DNA of 55,175 bases from an uncultured Ruminococcus sp. (GTDB lineage Bacteria; Bacillota; Clostridia; Oscillospirales; Ruminococcaceae): the NCBI GenBank assembly GCA_905199285.1, contig CAJKFZ010000001.1, positions 1 to 55,175 of the forward strand, read 5' to 3'. The notes below the pieces were generated by a model, which saw only the letters and a list, made by a program, of their open reading frames with translations, did not search any database and was not told the DNA's origin. This document shows, piece after piece, positions 1-7,517 of the stretch; positions within the stretch are counted from its first letter, which is position 1, and the number at the start of each line of letters is the position of its first letter. Position numbers and translations under genes: made by a program.

Positions 1-60
1 GGAGATGTCAGCTTGCTGACAGAGGGTACGGGCGACCGTTGGGAGCAGAGTCCCCTTAAT
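1..60. repeat. Partial hairpin-repeat remnant at the window edge
   Basis: Two short palindromes are visible: GTCAGCTTGCTGAC at 7-20 and GGGAGCAGAGTCCCC at 40-54. The second resembles the GGGGAC-TCT-GTCCCC hairpin of the dispersed repeat found about ten times in this window, so this may be the edge of another copy cut by the window. It lies just downstream of the stop of the esterase gene. The CCAAAGGGG hairpin that defines the family is not visible here, so the assignment is weak. Confidence 0.35.
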
Positions 61-65
61 AAATA

Positions 66-1586
66 TCAGAAAAGGTAAATACTGTTTCTGAAAGTCGGAA
101 CGGGAAGACCGTTTTTCCCGAACAGATTGACTTCGGCATAATTAGTCCACTGATATCGGATTGCGGTAAGAGGAGCTATGAAATCGGCACATAAAAGAAT
201 TGTGTCGCCGTCGATTTCAGCGTCGGCAGGAATAAATTCGCCGTCACTGCCTGCGATCTCAAATCCGTTTATCTTGTCGGAATCTGAACAGAATCCGCTG
301 CAATTATCAAAAAACAGGCGAATTCTGCCATTTTCCAAAGCAGCGTTTCTGAAAAGAGGAGGAAGAGTTTCGGTTTTATCCGCAAGATTATAAACCTCGG
401 AAAGCGACTGTAAATAGAGCCTGTTTCCAACCTCTTTTTTATCTGTAGGATGAATATTATTGAATTCGCCGCAGTCAAGACAGACTGCTAATCCGGTGTT
501 TTTAACGGTTCTGAAAACCTTCATCTGAGCTTCACGGATGATCGGCCAGTTTTTGAAGTCAGGATCCGACTCGTATTTGTGCATCGGAAGCTGTACCATG
601 AGAAACGGCAGTTCATCATCGAGCCAGTCACTCCGCCAGTTTTCGATAAGAGCTTTCAGCAGAACATCATATGTTTCCGGAAGATGATCGTCGGATTCGC
701 CCTGATAATAGAGGAATCCGGCAAGCGTATATGGAGTTATCCTGCTTATCATCGTTTCATAAAGACCGCATGGACGCATTGGATTTTTAATACCCATAGG
801 TCCGGGATAACGGTTTTCGCCGCATATTTTTAAAACTTCATCCCATTTTACAGCCGGATTTTCGGCGTAGCACTGCTGAACCTTTTTTTCCCACTTACTG
901 TGGTAATTTACATATTCGTCATATTCAGCTATCATCTGTTCATTAGTCTTGCCCGATATCGCTTTATCATAATCTTCTATATAATTACGTATACGGCTGT
1001 CTTGAGCGAGATATTCACGTTTCATCCAAGCCGATGCAGAAGTTCCGCCCCAGTTGCAGCCGATGATGCCGACTGTCACCCCAAGTTTACGGCTGAGCTT
1101 TTTTGCAAAATAATATCCGACTGCTGACCATTTTGCAGAATTGTTATACGAAGCAGTCTGCCACAAGCTTTGCTCTTCTGCATTTTTCAGGTTTTTGTCA
1201 GCCATTTCGCAGCGTGGAACTGCATAAAACCGTACATTTTCCTTTGCGCATTCCTGAAGAGCTTCTTTGCCGTTTTGATCGTTCTGAAGCTCGAATTCCA
1301 TATTGGACTGACCTCCGGCGAGCCAGACTTCTCCGACAGCGACATTGCTGTAAATAATTTTTTCCCCGCCGGAACTTATTTCGACCGTACAGCTTTTACA
1401 GGCTTTCAGCGGAGGAAGAACAGCCATCCATTTTTCGCCGGTAATAATTGCTTTGACGGAAACGTTAATCTCCGGAATCGCAGCGATTATGCTATGCTGA
1501 TGATTTTTCCCGCATACTCCGAAAATACGAATCGGCTTTTCACGCTGAAGAACCATATTATTGCTGAAAATCGGTGCAGTTTTCAT
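66..1586 (-). CDS. Sialate O-acetylesterase-like SGNH hydrolase
   Basis: A 506-residue protein resembling sialate/carbohydrate O-acetylesterases (SGNH fold), which remove acetyl groups from sialic acids or acetylated sugars. The block I motif GQSNMEF (residues 92-98) carries the nucleophilic Ser. A GCNWGGTSASAWM block, YYQGESD and a late IHPTDK (catalytic His about 379) follow. No signal peptide is visible, so the enzyme is probably cytoplasmic. The reading frame is open to 1700, but the ATG at 1586 follows a good AGGAGA site and starts the usual MxxAPIFSNNMVLQR-type N-terminus. It is the last gene of the minus-strand nadA-hydE-U32-U32 operon, 46 bases after the preceding stop. The exact substrate is not readable from sequence. 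Confidence 0.85.
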   Translation of the reverse strand: MKTAPIFSNNMVLQREKPIRIFGVCGKNHQHSIIAAIPEINVSVKAIITGEKWMAVLPPLKACKSCTVEISSGGEKIIYSNVAVGEVWLAGGQSNMEFELQNDQNGKEALQECAKENVRFYAVPRCEMADKNLKNAEEQSLWQTASYNNSAKWSAVGYYFAKKLSRKLGVTVGIIGCNWGGTSASAWMKREYLAQDSRIRNYIEDYDKAISGKTNEQMIAEYDEYVNYHSKWEKKVQQCYAENPAVKWDEVLKICGENRYPGPMGIKNPMRPCGLYETMISRITPYTLAGFLYYQGESDDHLPETYDVLLKALIENWRSDWLDDELPFLMVQLPMHKYESDPDFKNWPIIREAQMKVFRTVKNTGLAVCLDCGEFNNIHPTDKKEVGNRLYLQSLSEVYNLADKTETLPPLFRNAALENGRIRLFFDNCSGFCSDSDKINGFEIAGSDGEFIPADAEIDGDTILLCADFIAPLTAIRYQWTNYAEVNLFGKNGLPVPTFRNSIYLF

Positions 1587-1632
1587 AAAATCTCCTTTTG
1601 GTGTCCACATAGAAAAATGTGCGGCGTTTCCT

Positions 1633-2574
1633 TTAGTCGTTGATTTTGATAACGCCGTATTTTTCCAGATTGTAAAGGAACATGAATCTTGCTTCATCAC
1701 GGCATTCCGGTTTTACCATATAGTAAAGATAAGTTTCAATAAGATTAAGCGTTGTTGACGTTCTTCCCTCTATTTTGAACTGATTGAATCCCATCGGCAC
1801 ATATTTTTCCCAGATATCGTCAGGAGAAACGTGTGTACTAAGATCCTTTATCTCAAATATACTTCTGTCGGCGCAGTGACAGTCTGTTTCGGGCATATTC
1901 GGATAATCTTTTAAGTTAAGGGGTTTATTGGGATGTTTTTTGAGATGATCGCAGTAAATAATTTGCTGCATTCCGAGATCCTGATAATGCTTAGTACGTC
2001 TTTTGCATCCGGGATCACAGCAGGCATTTACCAGTATCTCGCATTTTTCCTTATGAGGAATTTGTTCCAGAAGGTCAAATTTGTTGTTGAAATCGTAGTC
2101 GAGAACCACTATGCTGTAGTCCTTTTCCATTTCTTCTTTAAGCTTTTCTATATCCGTTATGCGCTTGCAGGTAGAGCTTGTAAGCTTATATTTAGGATAG
2201 TTTTTGCGGATATATTCTTCAAGCAGAGGCGAATTGACAATGACTTCGTTAAGACCGTTATTAGCCATTTTCAGTACCGCATTGCAGAATGGATCGCTTA
2301 AATGTTCCTCTTTAAGCATAGGATTGGTAAATGTGAACCTAAGAGGAATGCCCTCGCTGTTGAAAGATTTAAGCACACTGCGGACGAAAGATTTATCGCA
2401 AATTCCGCTGTTGGTTCGTCCTCCGTTCCAGAGAGACTGCGGAAATGCACCGTAAACCGAAGCGATCTCAACTCCCTCACGCATAAACTGAGGACAACTT
2501 TTAACCATAGCTGCAAAAACAAGATTTAATTTAAAATGCTGGGTGAAATCCGGCAGATGGAATCTTACTTTCAT
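1633..2574 (-). CDS. U32-like TIM-barrel protein, second tandem copy
   Basis: A 313-residue protein related to the peptidase U32 family. The strongest family-like signal is the C-terminal FKIEGRTSTTLN segment, followed by a Tyr-rich helix. The TIM-barrel-like part holds the strand NEVIVNSPLLEEYI and the STCKRIT segment. A cysteine cluster NACCDPGCKRR near residue 190 could bind metal or an iron-sulphur cluster (inference). The classical U32 collagenase signature is not seen. It starts 11 bases after the stop of a close paralogue, with AAGGAGAAAAATT before its ATG. By eye 39 of the first 60 residues match the paralogue. U32 relatives act in tRNA/rRNA or cofactor hydroxylation as well as proteolysis, so 'peptidase' should not be taken literally. 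Confidence 0.7.
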   Translation of the reverse strand: MKVRFHLPDFTQHFKLNLVFAAMVKSCPQFMREGVEIASVYGAFPQSLWNGGRTNSGICDKSFVRSVLKSFNSEGIPLRFTFTNPMLKEEHLSDPFCNAVLKMANNGLNEVIVNSPLLEEYIRKNYPKYKLTSSTCKRITDIEKLKEEMEKDYSIVVLDYDFNNKFDLLEQIPHKEKCEILVNACCDPGCKRRTKHYQDLGMQQIIYCDHLKKHPNKPLNLKDYPNMPETDCHCADRSIFEIKDLSTHVSPDDIWEKYVPMGFNQFKIEGRTSTTLNLIETYLYYMVKPECRDEARFMFLYNLEKYGVIKIND

Positions 2575-2585
2575 AATTTTTCTCC

Positions 2586-3524
2586 TTAATTGAATATGAG
2601 AGCGTGTGAATTTTCAAGAGCTTTCAAGATCGTGAATCTTGCCTCATCACGACATTCAGGTTTAGCCATGTAATACATATAGGTTTCAAGAACATTAAGC
2701 GGACTTGCGGTTCTGCCTTCGATCTTGAACTGCTCAAATCCCATAGGAACGTATTTCTCCCAGATGTCGTCGGGTGAAATGTGCGTTCTAAGATTGCGTA
2801 TCTCGAAAATTCCTCTTTTGGAATAAGGACATTCACGGAAATGTTCAGGATCGTATTTGCTTGCGTCAAACGGAGCGTTCGGGTACTTTTTGATGTGTTC
2901 ATTGTAGGCGATCTGCTGTACTCCGATAGAATGGTAATGAGCTGATCTTCTCGGACATCCGGGTTCGCAGCAGGCATTAACAAGAAGCTCGCAGTCGGCT
3001 TTTCTCGGAAGCTTTTCAAGAACCTCGAAATTATTGTTGAAATCATAATCGACAACAACGATGCTGTAGTCCTTTTCAAGCTCGGCTTTAAGAGCGTCAG
3101 GATCGGTTATTCTTTTGCAGGTAGAGCTTGTCAGTTTGTATTTGGGATAAGTTCTTCTGATGTAATCCTCAAGAAGCGGTGACATAACGATAGCTTCGTT
3201 CAAGCCGTTATTGGCAAGATTCATTACCATATTGCAGAAGCTGTCGCTGAGATGCTTCTTTTCAAGTGCAGGATTGGTGAAAGTGAAGCGAAGCGGAATA
3301 CCTTGCTCATTGAAAACCTTAATGACATTTTTCACGAACGCTTTATCGACAACTCCGCCCTGAGTTCTGCCGCCGTTCCAAATAGACGGCGGAAAAACTC
3401 CATAAAACGAAGCTATTTCAACGCCCTCTCTGAAAAATTCCGGACGATGCTTAAGCGTTTCCGCAAACATAAAATTAAGCTTGAAATTTCCCGAAAAATC
3501 GGGAAGATGAAATCGTACTCTCAT
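2586..3524 (-). CDS. U32-like TIM-barrel protein, first tandem copy
   Basis: A 312-residue paralogue of the following gene, with the same landmarks: an N-terminal VRFHLPDF segment, REGVEIASFYG, STCKRIT, NACCEPGCPRR and the U32-like FKIEGRTASPLN near the C-terminus. A second Cys-containing segment, FRECPYSKRG, replaces the partner's DCHCADRS, so the spacing of the late cysteines differs between the two copies. AAGGAGAAAAATA precedes the ATG, and the gene begins 11 bases after hydE. Conservation of the cysteines and the position next to a radical SAM gene suggest a role in Fe-S or cofactor chemistry, but that is inference. Confidence 0.7.
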   Translation of the reverse strand: MRVRFHLPDFSGNFKLNFMFAETLKHRPEFFREGVEIASFYGVFPPSIWNGGRTQGGVVDKAFVKNVIKVFNEQGIPLRFTFTNPALEKKHLSDSFCNMVMNLANNGLNEAIVMSPLLEDYIRRTYPKYKLTSSTCKRITDPDALKAELEKDYSIVVVDYDFNNNFEVLEKLPRKADCELLVNACCEPGCPRRSAHYHSIGVQQIAYNEHIKKYPNAPFDASKYDPEHFRECPYSKRGIFEIRNLRTHISPDDIWEKYVPMGFEQFKIEGRTASPLNVLETYMYYMAKPECRDEARFTILKALENSHALIFN

Positions 3525-3535
3525 TATTTTTCTCC

Positions 3536-4585
3536 TTATGAAGCGGTAAAATCAGAATGGTCGCCACGCTCGCCGGATATGATATAGCCGGCAGAGTTGA
3601 TCCTTTTTTTAAGGCAGCCACGGCATTCAGCCGCTTCTTCTCCGGTACATATTTTATTATCGTAAAGATCGTATTTTTTTCTAACTTTAACAGGGGAAAG
3701 ATTCGGCATTACAACATTGCAGCCTGTTTGCAGACCAAGTTCTCTGCCGATAGGGGAAATAGTTCCCAGAGCGGTCGTAGCCGGAAGCAGAACCTTCGGG
3801 AACATAAGTCTGATAATGCTGAGAAGTTTCAGAGTAAGCTCAAGCGTTCCGCCTTTATGATCTGCAAAAGGCGTGTCATGGTGAGGCACGAAAGGTCCGA
3901 TACCGATCATCTGCGGCTGGAGCTTCTGTAAAAAACGCAGGTCTTTAATAAGGTGCTGAGCGGTCTGATACGGAGCTCCAACCATGAAGCCTGCGCCGAC
4001 CTGATAGCCGAGTTCACGGAGCTTAAACAGACAGTTCATGCGGTTTTCAAGGCTCATTTTCTCCGGATGAAGCTTTGCGTAAAGTTCCTCTGAAGCCGCT
4101 TCGTGACGGAGAAGATAGCGGTCTGCTCCGGCATCCTTTAGCCTTTTATAGCTTTCATAGGAGCGTTCTCCGAGTGAAAGCGTGATGGCGCAGTCGGAGT
4201 ATTTCTCACGGATAGCTCTTATTATCGGAACAAGAACCTCGTCGCTGAAAAAAGCGTCCTCTCCGCCCTGAAGCACAAAGGTGCGGAATCCCAATTCGTA
4301 ACCGTTTTCGCAGCAGCTCATGATCTCCTCACTGCTAAGACGGTAACGCTGAGCATTTTTATTGCTGCATCTGATCCCGCAGTAAAGGCAGTCGTTTTTG
4401 CAATAGCTTGATATCTCGATAAGACCTCTCAGAAAAACTTTTTTGCCGTAAATACGCTGTCTTACTTCGTCTGCATACTTTTTGAGCAGCTCGGAGGTCT
4501 GTTCGTCATTTGAATTTATAAGCGAAAGAAGTTCCTCGTCAGATAAATTGCCGTTCTGATACAGCTTTTCAACAAGTCCGGTCAT
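3536..4585 (-). CDS. hydE: HydE-type radical SAM protein
   Basis: A 349-residue radical SAM protein of the HydE/PylB/BioB group. The SAM-cluster motif is YCKNDCLYCG (C62, C66, C69; CX3CX2C) within LIEISSYCKNDCLYCGIR. The C-terminus carries a second Cys set C313, C321, C324 (CX7CX2C), the pattern of the accessory cluster of HydE. HydE builds the dithiomethylamine-bearing diiron precursor of the [FeFe]-hydrogenase H-cluster together with HydF and HydG. Neither partner is in this window. The start is 2 bases after the nadA stop, so the two are translationally coupled. PylB (methylornithine synthase) is the main alternative, but no pyl genes are seen here. Confidence 0.85.
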   Translation of the reverse strand: MTGLVEKLYQNGNLSDEELLSLINSNDEQTSELLKKYADEVRQRIYGKKVFLRGLIEISSYCKNDCLYCGIRCSNKNAQRYRLSSEEIMSCCENGYELGFRTFVLQGGEDAFFSDEVLVPIIRAIREKYSDCAITLSLGERSYESYKRLKDAGADRYLLRHEAASEELYAKLHPEKMSLENRMNCLFKLRELGYQVGAGFMVGAPYQTAQHLIKDLRFLQKLQPQMIGIGPFVPHHDTPFADHKGGTLELTLKLLSIIRLMFPKVLLPATTALGTISPIGRELGLQTGCNVVMPNLSPVKVRKKYDLYDNKICTGEEAAECRGCLKKRINSAGYIISGERGDHSDFTAS

Positions 4586-4587
4586 AT

Positions 4588-5517
4588 TCAGCCGCCCAGT
4601 CTTATCATTTCGTCAATGCATTTTCTTGCCTGAGCGATAAGCTCATCGTCCATTAAAATTTCAAAAGCGCTGCCGTTTCCGCCTATTCCGAGAAGAGAGT
4701 TGTAAACATCGGGCAGAGTTGTTATCTTCATATTGCGGCAGACGATATCTTTTGTAACGGGGAAGAATTTCTTTTCCAGACATTCATATTGAAGATGTTC
4801 TGCGATGGACGTTTCCGTTCCGATAATAAACTCTTTAGCGTCTGATTTTTTTGCAAAGTCCATGATTCCGGACGTAGAGCCGACGTAATCGGCAAGCATG
4901 GTCACGGCAGGCTGACATTCAGGATGAACGAGAAACAGCGCATCGGGATGTTCGGACTTGACCTTTTCAACGTCCTTAACGGTTACTGCCGCATGAGTGG
5001 GACATCCGCCCTGAAGCAGCTTTATGTCCTTTTCGGGACAGTTTCTTTTAACGAAGTCGCCGAGGTTGCAGTCCGGAATAAAGAGGATCTTGTCGTTATC
5101 AATAGCTCTGACTATTTTCAGTGCGCTTGAGGACGTAACGCAGACATCGCAGACTGTTTTAAGCGAAGCCGTAGTGTTGATATAGGCAACAACAGTTCGG
5201 TCAGGCTCCTGATTTTTTATAGCGGATATCATTTCAGCATCCATTTGTTCTGCCATAGGACATCCTGCCTGAGAGTTTGCGAGAAAAACTCGTTTCTGCG
5301 GCGAGAGCATTTTTGCTGTTTCAGCCATGAAATGAACTCCGCAGAACAGAATATTGTCCGCATCGATGTTTTTAGCGTCAACGCTGAGTTTATAGCTGTC
5401 TCCGGTAAAATCGGCGATCTCAACGATTTCCCTTGCCTGATAGCTGTGGGCGAGAATGGCTGTATTTGTTTCTTTTTTAAGTTTCAGGACAGCGTCCTGC
5501 AATTCCCTTACTGTCAT
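4588..5517 (-). CDS. nadA: Quinolinate synthase NadA
   Basis: A 309-residue quinolinate synthase, which condenses iminoaspartate with dihydroxyacetone phosphate in de novo NAD synthesis. Three cysteines with the family spacing should ligate the [4Fe-4S] cluster: C86 (QAGCPMA), C172 (GGCPTH) and C260 (VCRNMK). HSYQ near residue 24, the PDCNLG loop and HPEC also match. AAGGAGTTTTTAT precedes the ATG. It is the first gene of a minus-strand operon. nadB and nadC, its usual partners, are absent from the window, so iminoaspartate must come from elsewhere. The promoter region carries two palindromes. Confidence 0.95.
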   Translation of the reverse strand: MTVRELQDAVLKLKKETNTAILAHSYQAREIVEIADFTGDSYKLSVDAKNIDADNILFCGVHFMAETAKMLSPQKRVFLANSQAGCPMAEQMDAEMISAIKNQEPDRTVVAYINTTASLKTVCDVCVTSSSALKIVRAIDNDKILFIPDCNLGDFVKRNCPEKDIKLLQGGCPTHAAVTVKDVEKVKSEHPDALFLVHPECQPAVTMLADYVGSTSGIMDFAKKSDAKEFIIGTETSIAEHLQYECLEKKFFPVTKDIVCRNMKITTLPDVYNSLLGIGGNGSAFEILMDDELIAQARKCIDEMIRLGG

Positions 5518-5538
5518 ATAAAAACTCCTTTATCTGAT

Positions 5539-5575
5539 ACTGATTCTTTATCAGTAAGCTGGACAATGTTGTCAA
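5539..5575 (-). promoter_or_regulatory. nadA operon promoter with two palindromes
   Basis: On the minus strand a perfect TTGACA (-35, 5570-5575) lies 17 bases from GATAAA (-10, 5547-5552). The -35 sits inside a near-palindrome TTGACAACATTGTCCA (5560-5575), and the -10 inside a perfect ACTGAT-AAAGA-ATCAGT palindrome (5539-5555). Such placement is typical of repressor operators. A NAD/niacin-responsive repressor such as NiaR is a natural candidate given nadA, but the site was not compared with a motif model. Confidence 0.5.
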
Positions 5576-5580
5576 TTTGA

Positions 5581-5684
5581 GCGGGGACTCTGTCCCCACA
5601 CCCCTGCCAAAGGGGAGTACATCCCCTTTGGAATCCCGATATTAATTATTTTCATTACCTCGTAAAGAGGTAATGAAAATAATT
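5581..5684 (-). repeat. Dispersed hairpin repeat, copy A
   Basis: Contains GGGGACTCTGTCCCC, the core CCAAAGGGG-N7-CCCCTTTGG, and an 18-bp perfect stem (5644-5661 with 5667-5684, loop GTAAA) ending in AATTATT/AATAATT. The 3' neighbourhood (about 5690-5770) also resembles the sequence beside copy D. It fills the gap between ridA and the nadA promoter; no gene is visible in 5518-5796 (reading frames there cross the hairpins). Confidence 0.85.
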
Positions 5685-5796
5685 AGGACAGAATGCCCAT
5701 GGAATGAACTTTCTTTTGATAAGAGTATAGAAATCAGAATTTCTTAAATTTACATGATTGGCAAGCTGACAAAGAATCAGTATTGCGGCATTTTCA

Positions 5797-6174
5797 TTAA
5801 AGAGTGCTTTCGGCGATAACCTCAACCTCGACAAGAACGTTCTTCGGAAGCGTTTTAACAGCAACGCAGCTTCTTGCCGGAAGTGAAGTGAAATATTTTC
5901 CGTAGATCTCGTTAAAAGCGGCAAAATCGTTCATATCTGCGAGGAAGCAGGTAGTTTTAACAGCTTTTTCAAAAGAAGAACCTGCTGTTCTTAAAACTTC
6001 ACCGAGATTGCGCATAACCTGTTCGGTCTGCTCCTGAATGGTAGCAGCTTCGATAGTGTTTGTGAGCGGATTTATAGCGATCTGACCGCTTGTGTAAACC
6101 ATTCCGTTTGAAACCATAGCCTGTGAATATGGTCCGACTGCTGCCGGAGCTTTGTCTGTATGAATTTTTATCAT
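5797..6174 (-). CDS. ridA: RidA family enamine/imine deaminase
   Basis: A 125-residue RidA (YjgF/YER057c/UK114) protein. It hydrolyses reactive enamine/imine intermediates released by PLP enzymes such as threonine dehydratase. Family features are VGPYSQAMVSNGMVYTSGQI at residues 13-32 and the ARSCVAVKTLPKNVLVEVEVIA end with the conserved Arg. The frame runs upstream to 6261, but that extension is made of repeat B. AGGAGGAAAATATC before the ATG at 6174 fixes the start. It follows ilvA, the enzyme whose 2-aminocrotonate product it would clear, so the order is functionally sensible. Confidence 0.93.
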   Translation of the reverse strand: MIKIHTDKAPAAVGPYSQAMVSNGMVYTSGQIAINPLTNTIEAATIQEQTEQVMRNLGEVLRTAGSSFEKAVKTTCFLADMNDFAAFNEIYGKYFTSLPARSCVAVKTLPKNVLVEVEVIAESTL

Positions 6175-6212
6175 GATATTTTCCTCCTGTTTCTCCACAC
6201 TGTCCTTTGCGT

Positions 6213-6292
6213 GGCTCTGCCCCGATACCCCGGCAGGGACGCTGTCCCTGCACTCTGCCAAAGGGTTGACAAACCCTTTGGAATCCCATTAT
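6213..6292 (-). repeat. Dispersed hairpin repeat, copy B
   Basis: Contains CAGGGAC-GCT-GTCCCTG, then CCAAAGGGT-N6-ACCCTTTGG. The arms differ from the GGGG/CCCC version but are still complementary. It occupies the whole ilvA-ridA gap and stops shortly before the ridA ribosome site, which gives ridA a spurious N-terminal reading-frame extension. The AATTAT hairpin module of copies A, C and E is absent. Confidence 0.8.
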
Positions 6293-6298
6293 TAGCTT

Positions 6299-7501
6299 TT
6301 AATTATTATTGAGTACCTTGAATCCCTCGTCGGCAAGAGCTTTCTTTATCTGCTCGATATGCTCATAATTTCTCGTTTCAAGCACTATTCTGAGGTAACA
6401 GCCGTTGACTGCCGAGCCTTCATTTGCACGTTCGTGGTGAATAGACGTAACATTTCCGCCAAGCTCGGCAATGATTCTTGAAACATCCTGAAGCTGACCC
6501 GGCTTGTCGATAAGCTCGATCATCATGGAGTAGGAACGTCCGGACATGAGCAGACCACGCTTGATAACTCTTGAAAGGATAGTAACGTCGATATTTCCTC
6601 CCGAAAGCAGACAAACCGTCTTTTTACCCTTTATCGGGACTTTATTGAACATTGCCGCTGCAACGGAAACAGCTCCTGCACCCTCTGTAACAAGCTTCTG
6701 CTGTTCCATAAGAGCAAGGATAGCGGCTGATATTTCGTCGTCGGTAACTGTAACGATATCGTCAACGTATTCGGAAATAAGCCTGAAAGTATTTTCCCCA
6801 GGTTCTTTAACGGCTATACCGTCGGCAATGGTTGAAACGCTGTCAAGACATTCGATTTTGCCGTCCTTGATAGAATTGACCATACTTGGAGCGCCGGCAG
6901 CCTGAACTCCGTAGACTTTTATTGACGGATTAAGGCTCTTTACTGCAAAAGCTACTCCGGAAATAAGTCCGCCGCCTCCAACCGGAATAATAACAGCTTC
7001 GATATCGGGGAGCTGTTCAAGAAGTTCAAGACCTATCGTACCCTGTCCGGCGATGACGTTTTCATCATCGAAAGGATGAATGAAAGTGTAGCCGTATTCG
7101 TCACGCTGGCGGAGAGCTTCGGCATAAGCGTCATCATAAACTCCCTTGACAAGGCAAACCTCTGCGCCGTAGCTTTTTGTTGCTTCCACCTTGGAAATAG
7201 GCGCTCCGTCCGGAAGACAGATGATCGACTTGATACCGTTTTTAGCCGCCGCAAGAGCCACGCCCTGAGCATGATTTCCGGCAGAACAGGCGATAACTCC
7301 CTTAGCTTTTTCCTCATCCGAAAGCTGAGACATACGGTAATAAGCTCCTCTTACTTTGAAAGAGCCGGTTATCTGAAGATTCTCGGTTTTAAGGTAAATA
7401 TCGGAATCAGGATTTATTTTAGGCGCACGGATAACGTCGGTTTCTCTTATAACCTGTTTAAGTATATATTTTGCGCTGTAGATTTTATCAAGAGTCAGCA
7501 T
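6299..7501 (-). CDS. ilvA: Threonine ammonia-lyase (biosynthetic/catabolic type with ACT domain)
   Basis: A 400-residue PLP enzyme that converts threonine to 2-oxobutyrate, the entry to isoleucine synthesis. PLP-binding Lys49 lies in TGSFKVRGA, a Gly-rich phosphate loop GGGGLISG near residue 180, and SGGN near 305. The last 75 residues form one ACT-like domain (SMMIELIDKPGQLQDVSRII), as in the short IlvA/TdcB lineage; the long E. coli IlvA has two such regulatory segments. The ATG at 7501 follows AGAAGG; the frame is open 30 bases further upstream without a better site. It lies 16 bases after the DUF815 gene and before ridA. Confidence 0.95.
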   Translation of the reverse strand: MLTLDKIYSAKYILKQVIRETDVIRAPKINPDSDIYLKTENLQITGSFKVRGAYYRMSQLSDEEKAKGVIACSAGNHAQGVALAAAKNGIKSIICLPDGAPISKVEATKSYGAEVCLVKGVYDDAYAEALRQRDEYGYTFIHPFDDENVIAGQGTIGLELLEQLPDIEAVIIPVGGGGLISGVAFAVKSLNPSIKVYGVQAAGAPSMVNSIKDGKIECLDSVSTIADGIAVKEPGENTFRLISEYVDDIVTVTDDEISAAILALMEQQKLVTEGAGAVSVAAAMFNKVPIKGKKTVCLLSGGNIDVTILSRVIKRGLLMSGRSYSMMIELIDKPGQLQDVSRIIAELGGNVTSIHHERANEGSAVNGCYLRIVLETRNYEHIEQIKKALADEGFKVLNNN

Positions 7502-7517
7502 TTTAATTACCTTCTTT

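Noticed and set aside
5655..5924. Open frame of 89 codons on the minus strand
   Set aside because: It crosses repeat copy A and the ridA end in another frame.
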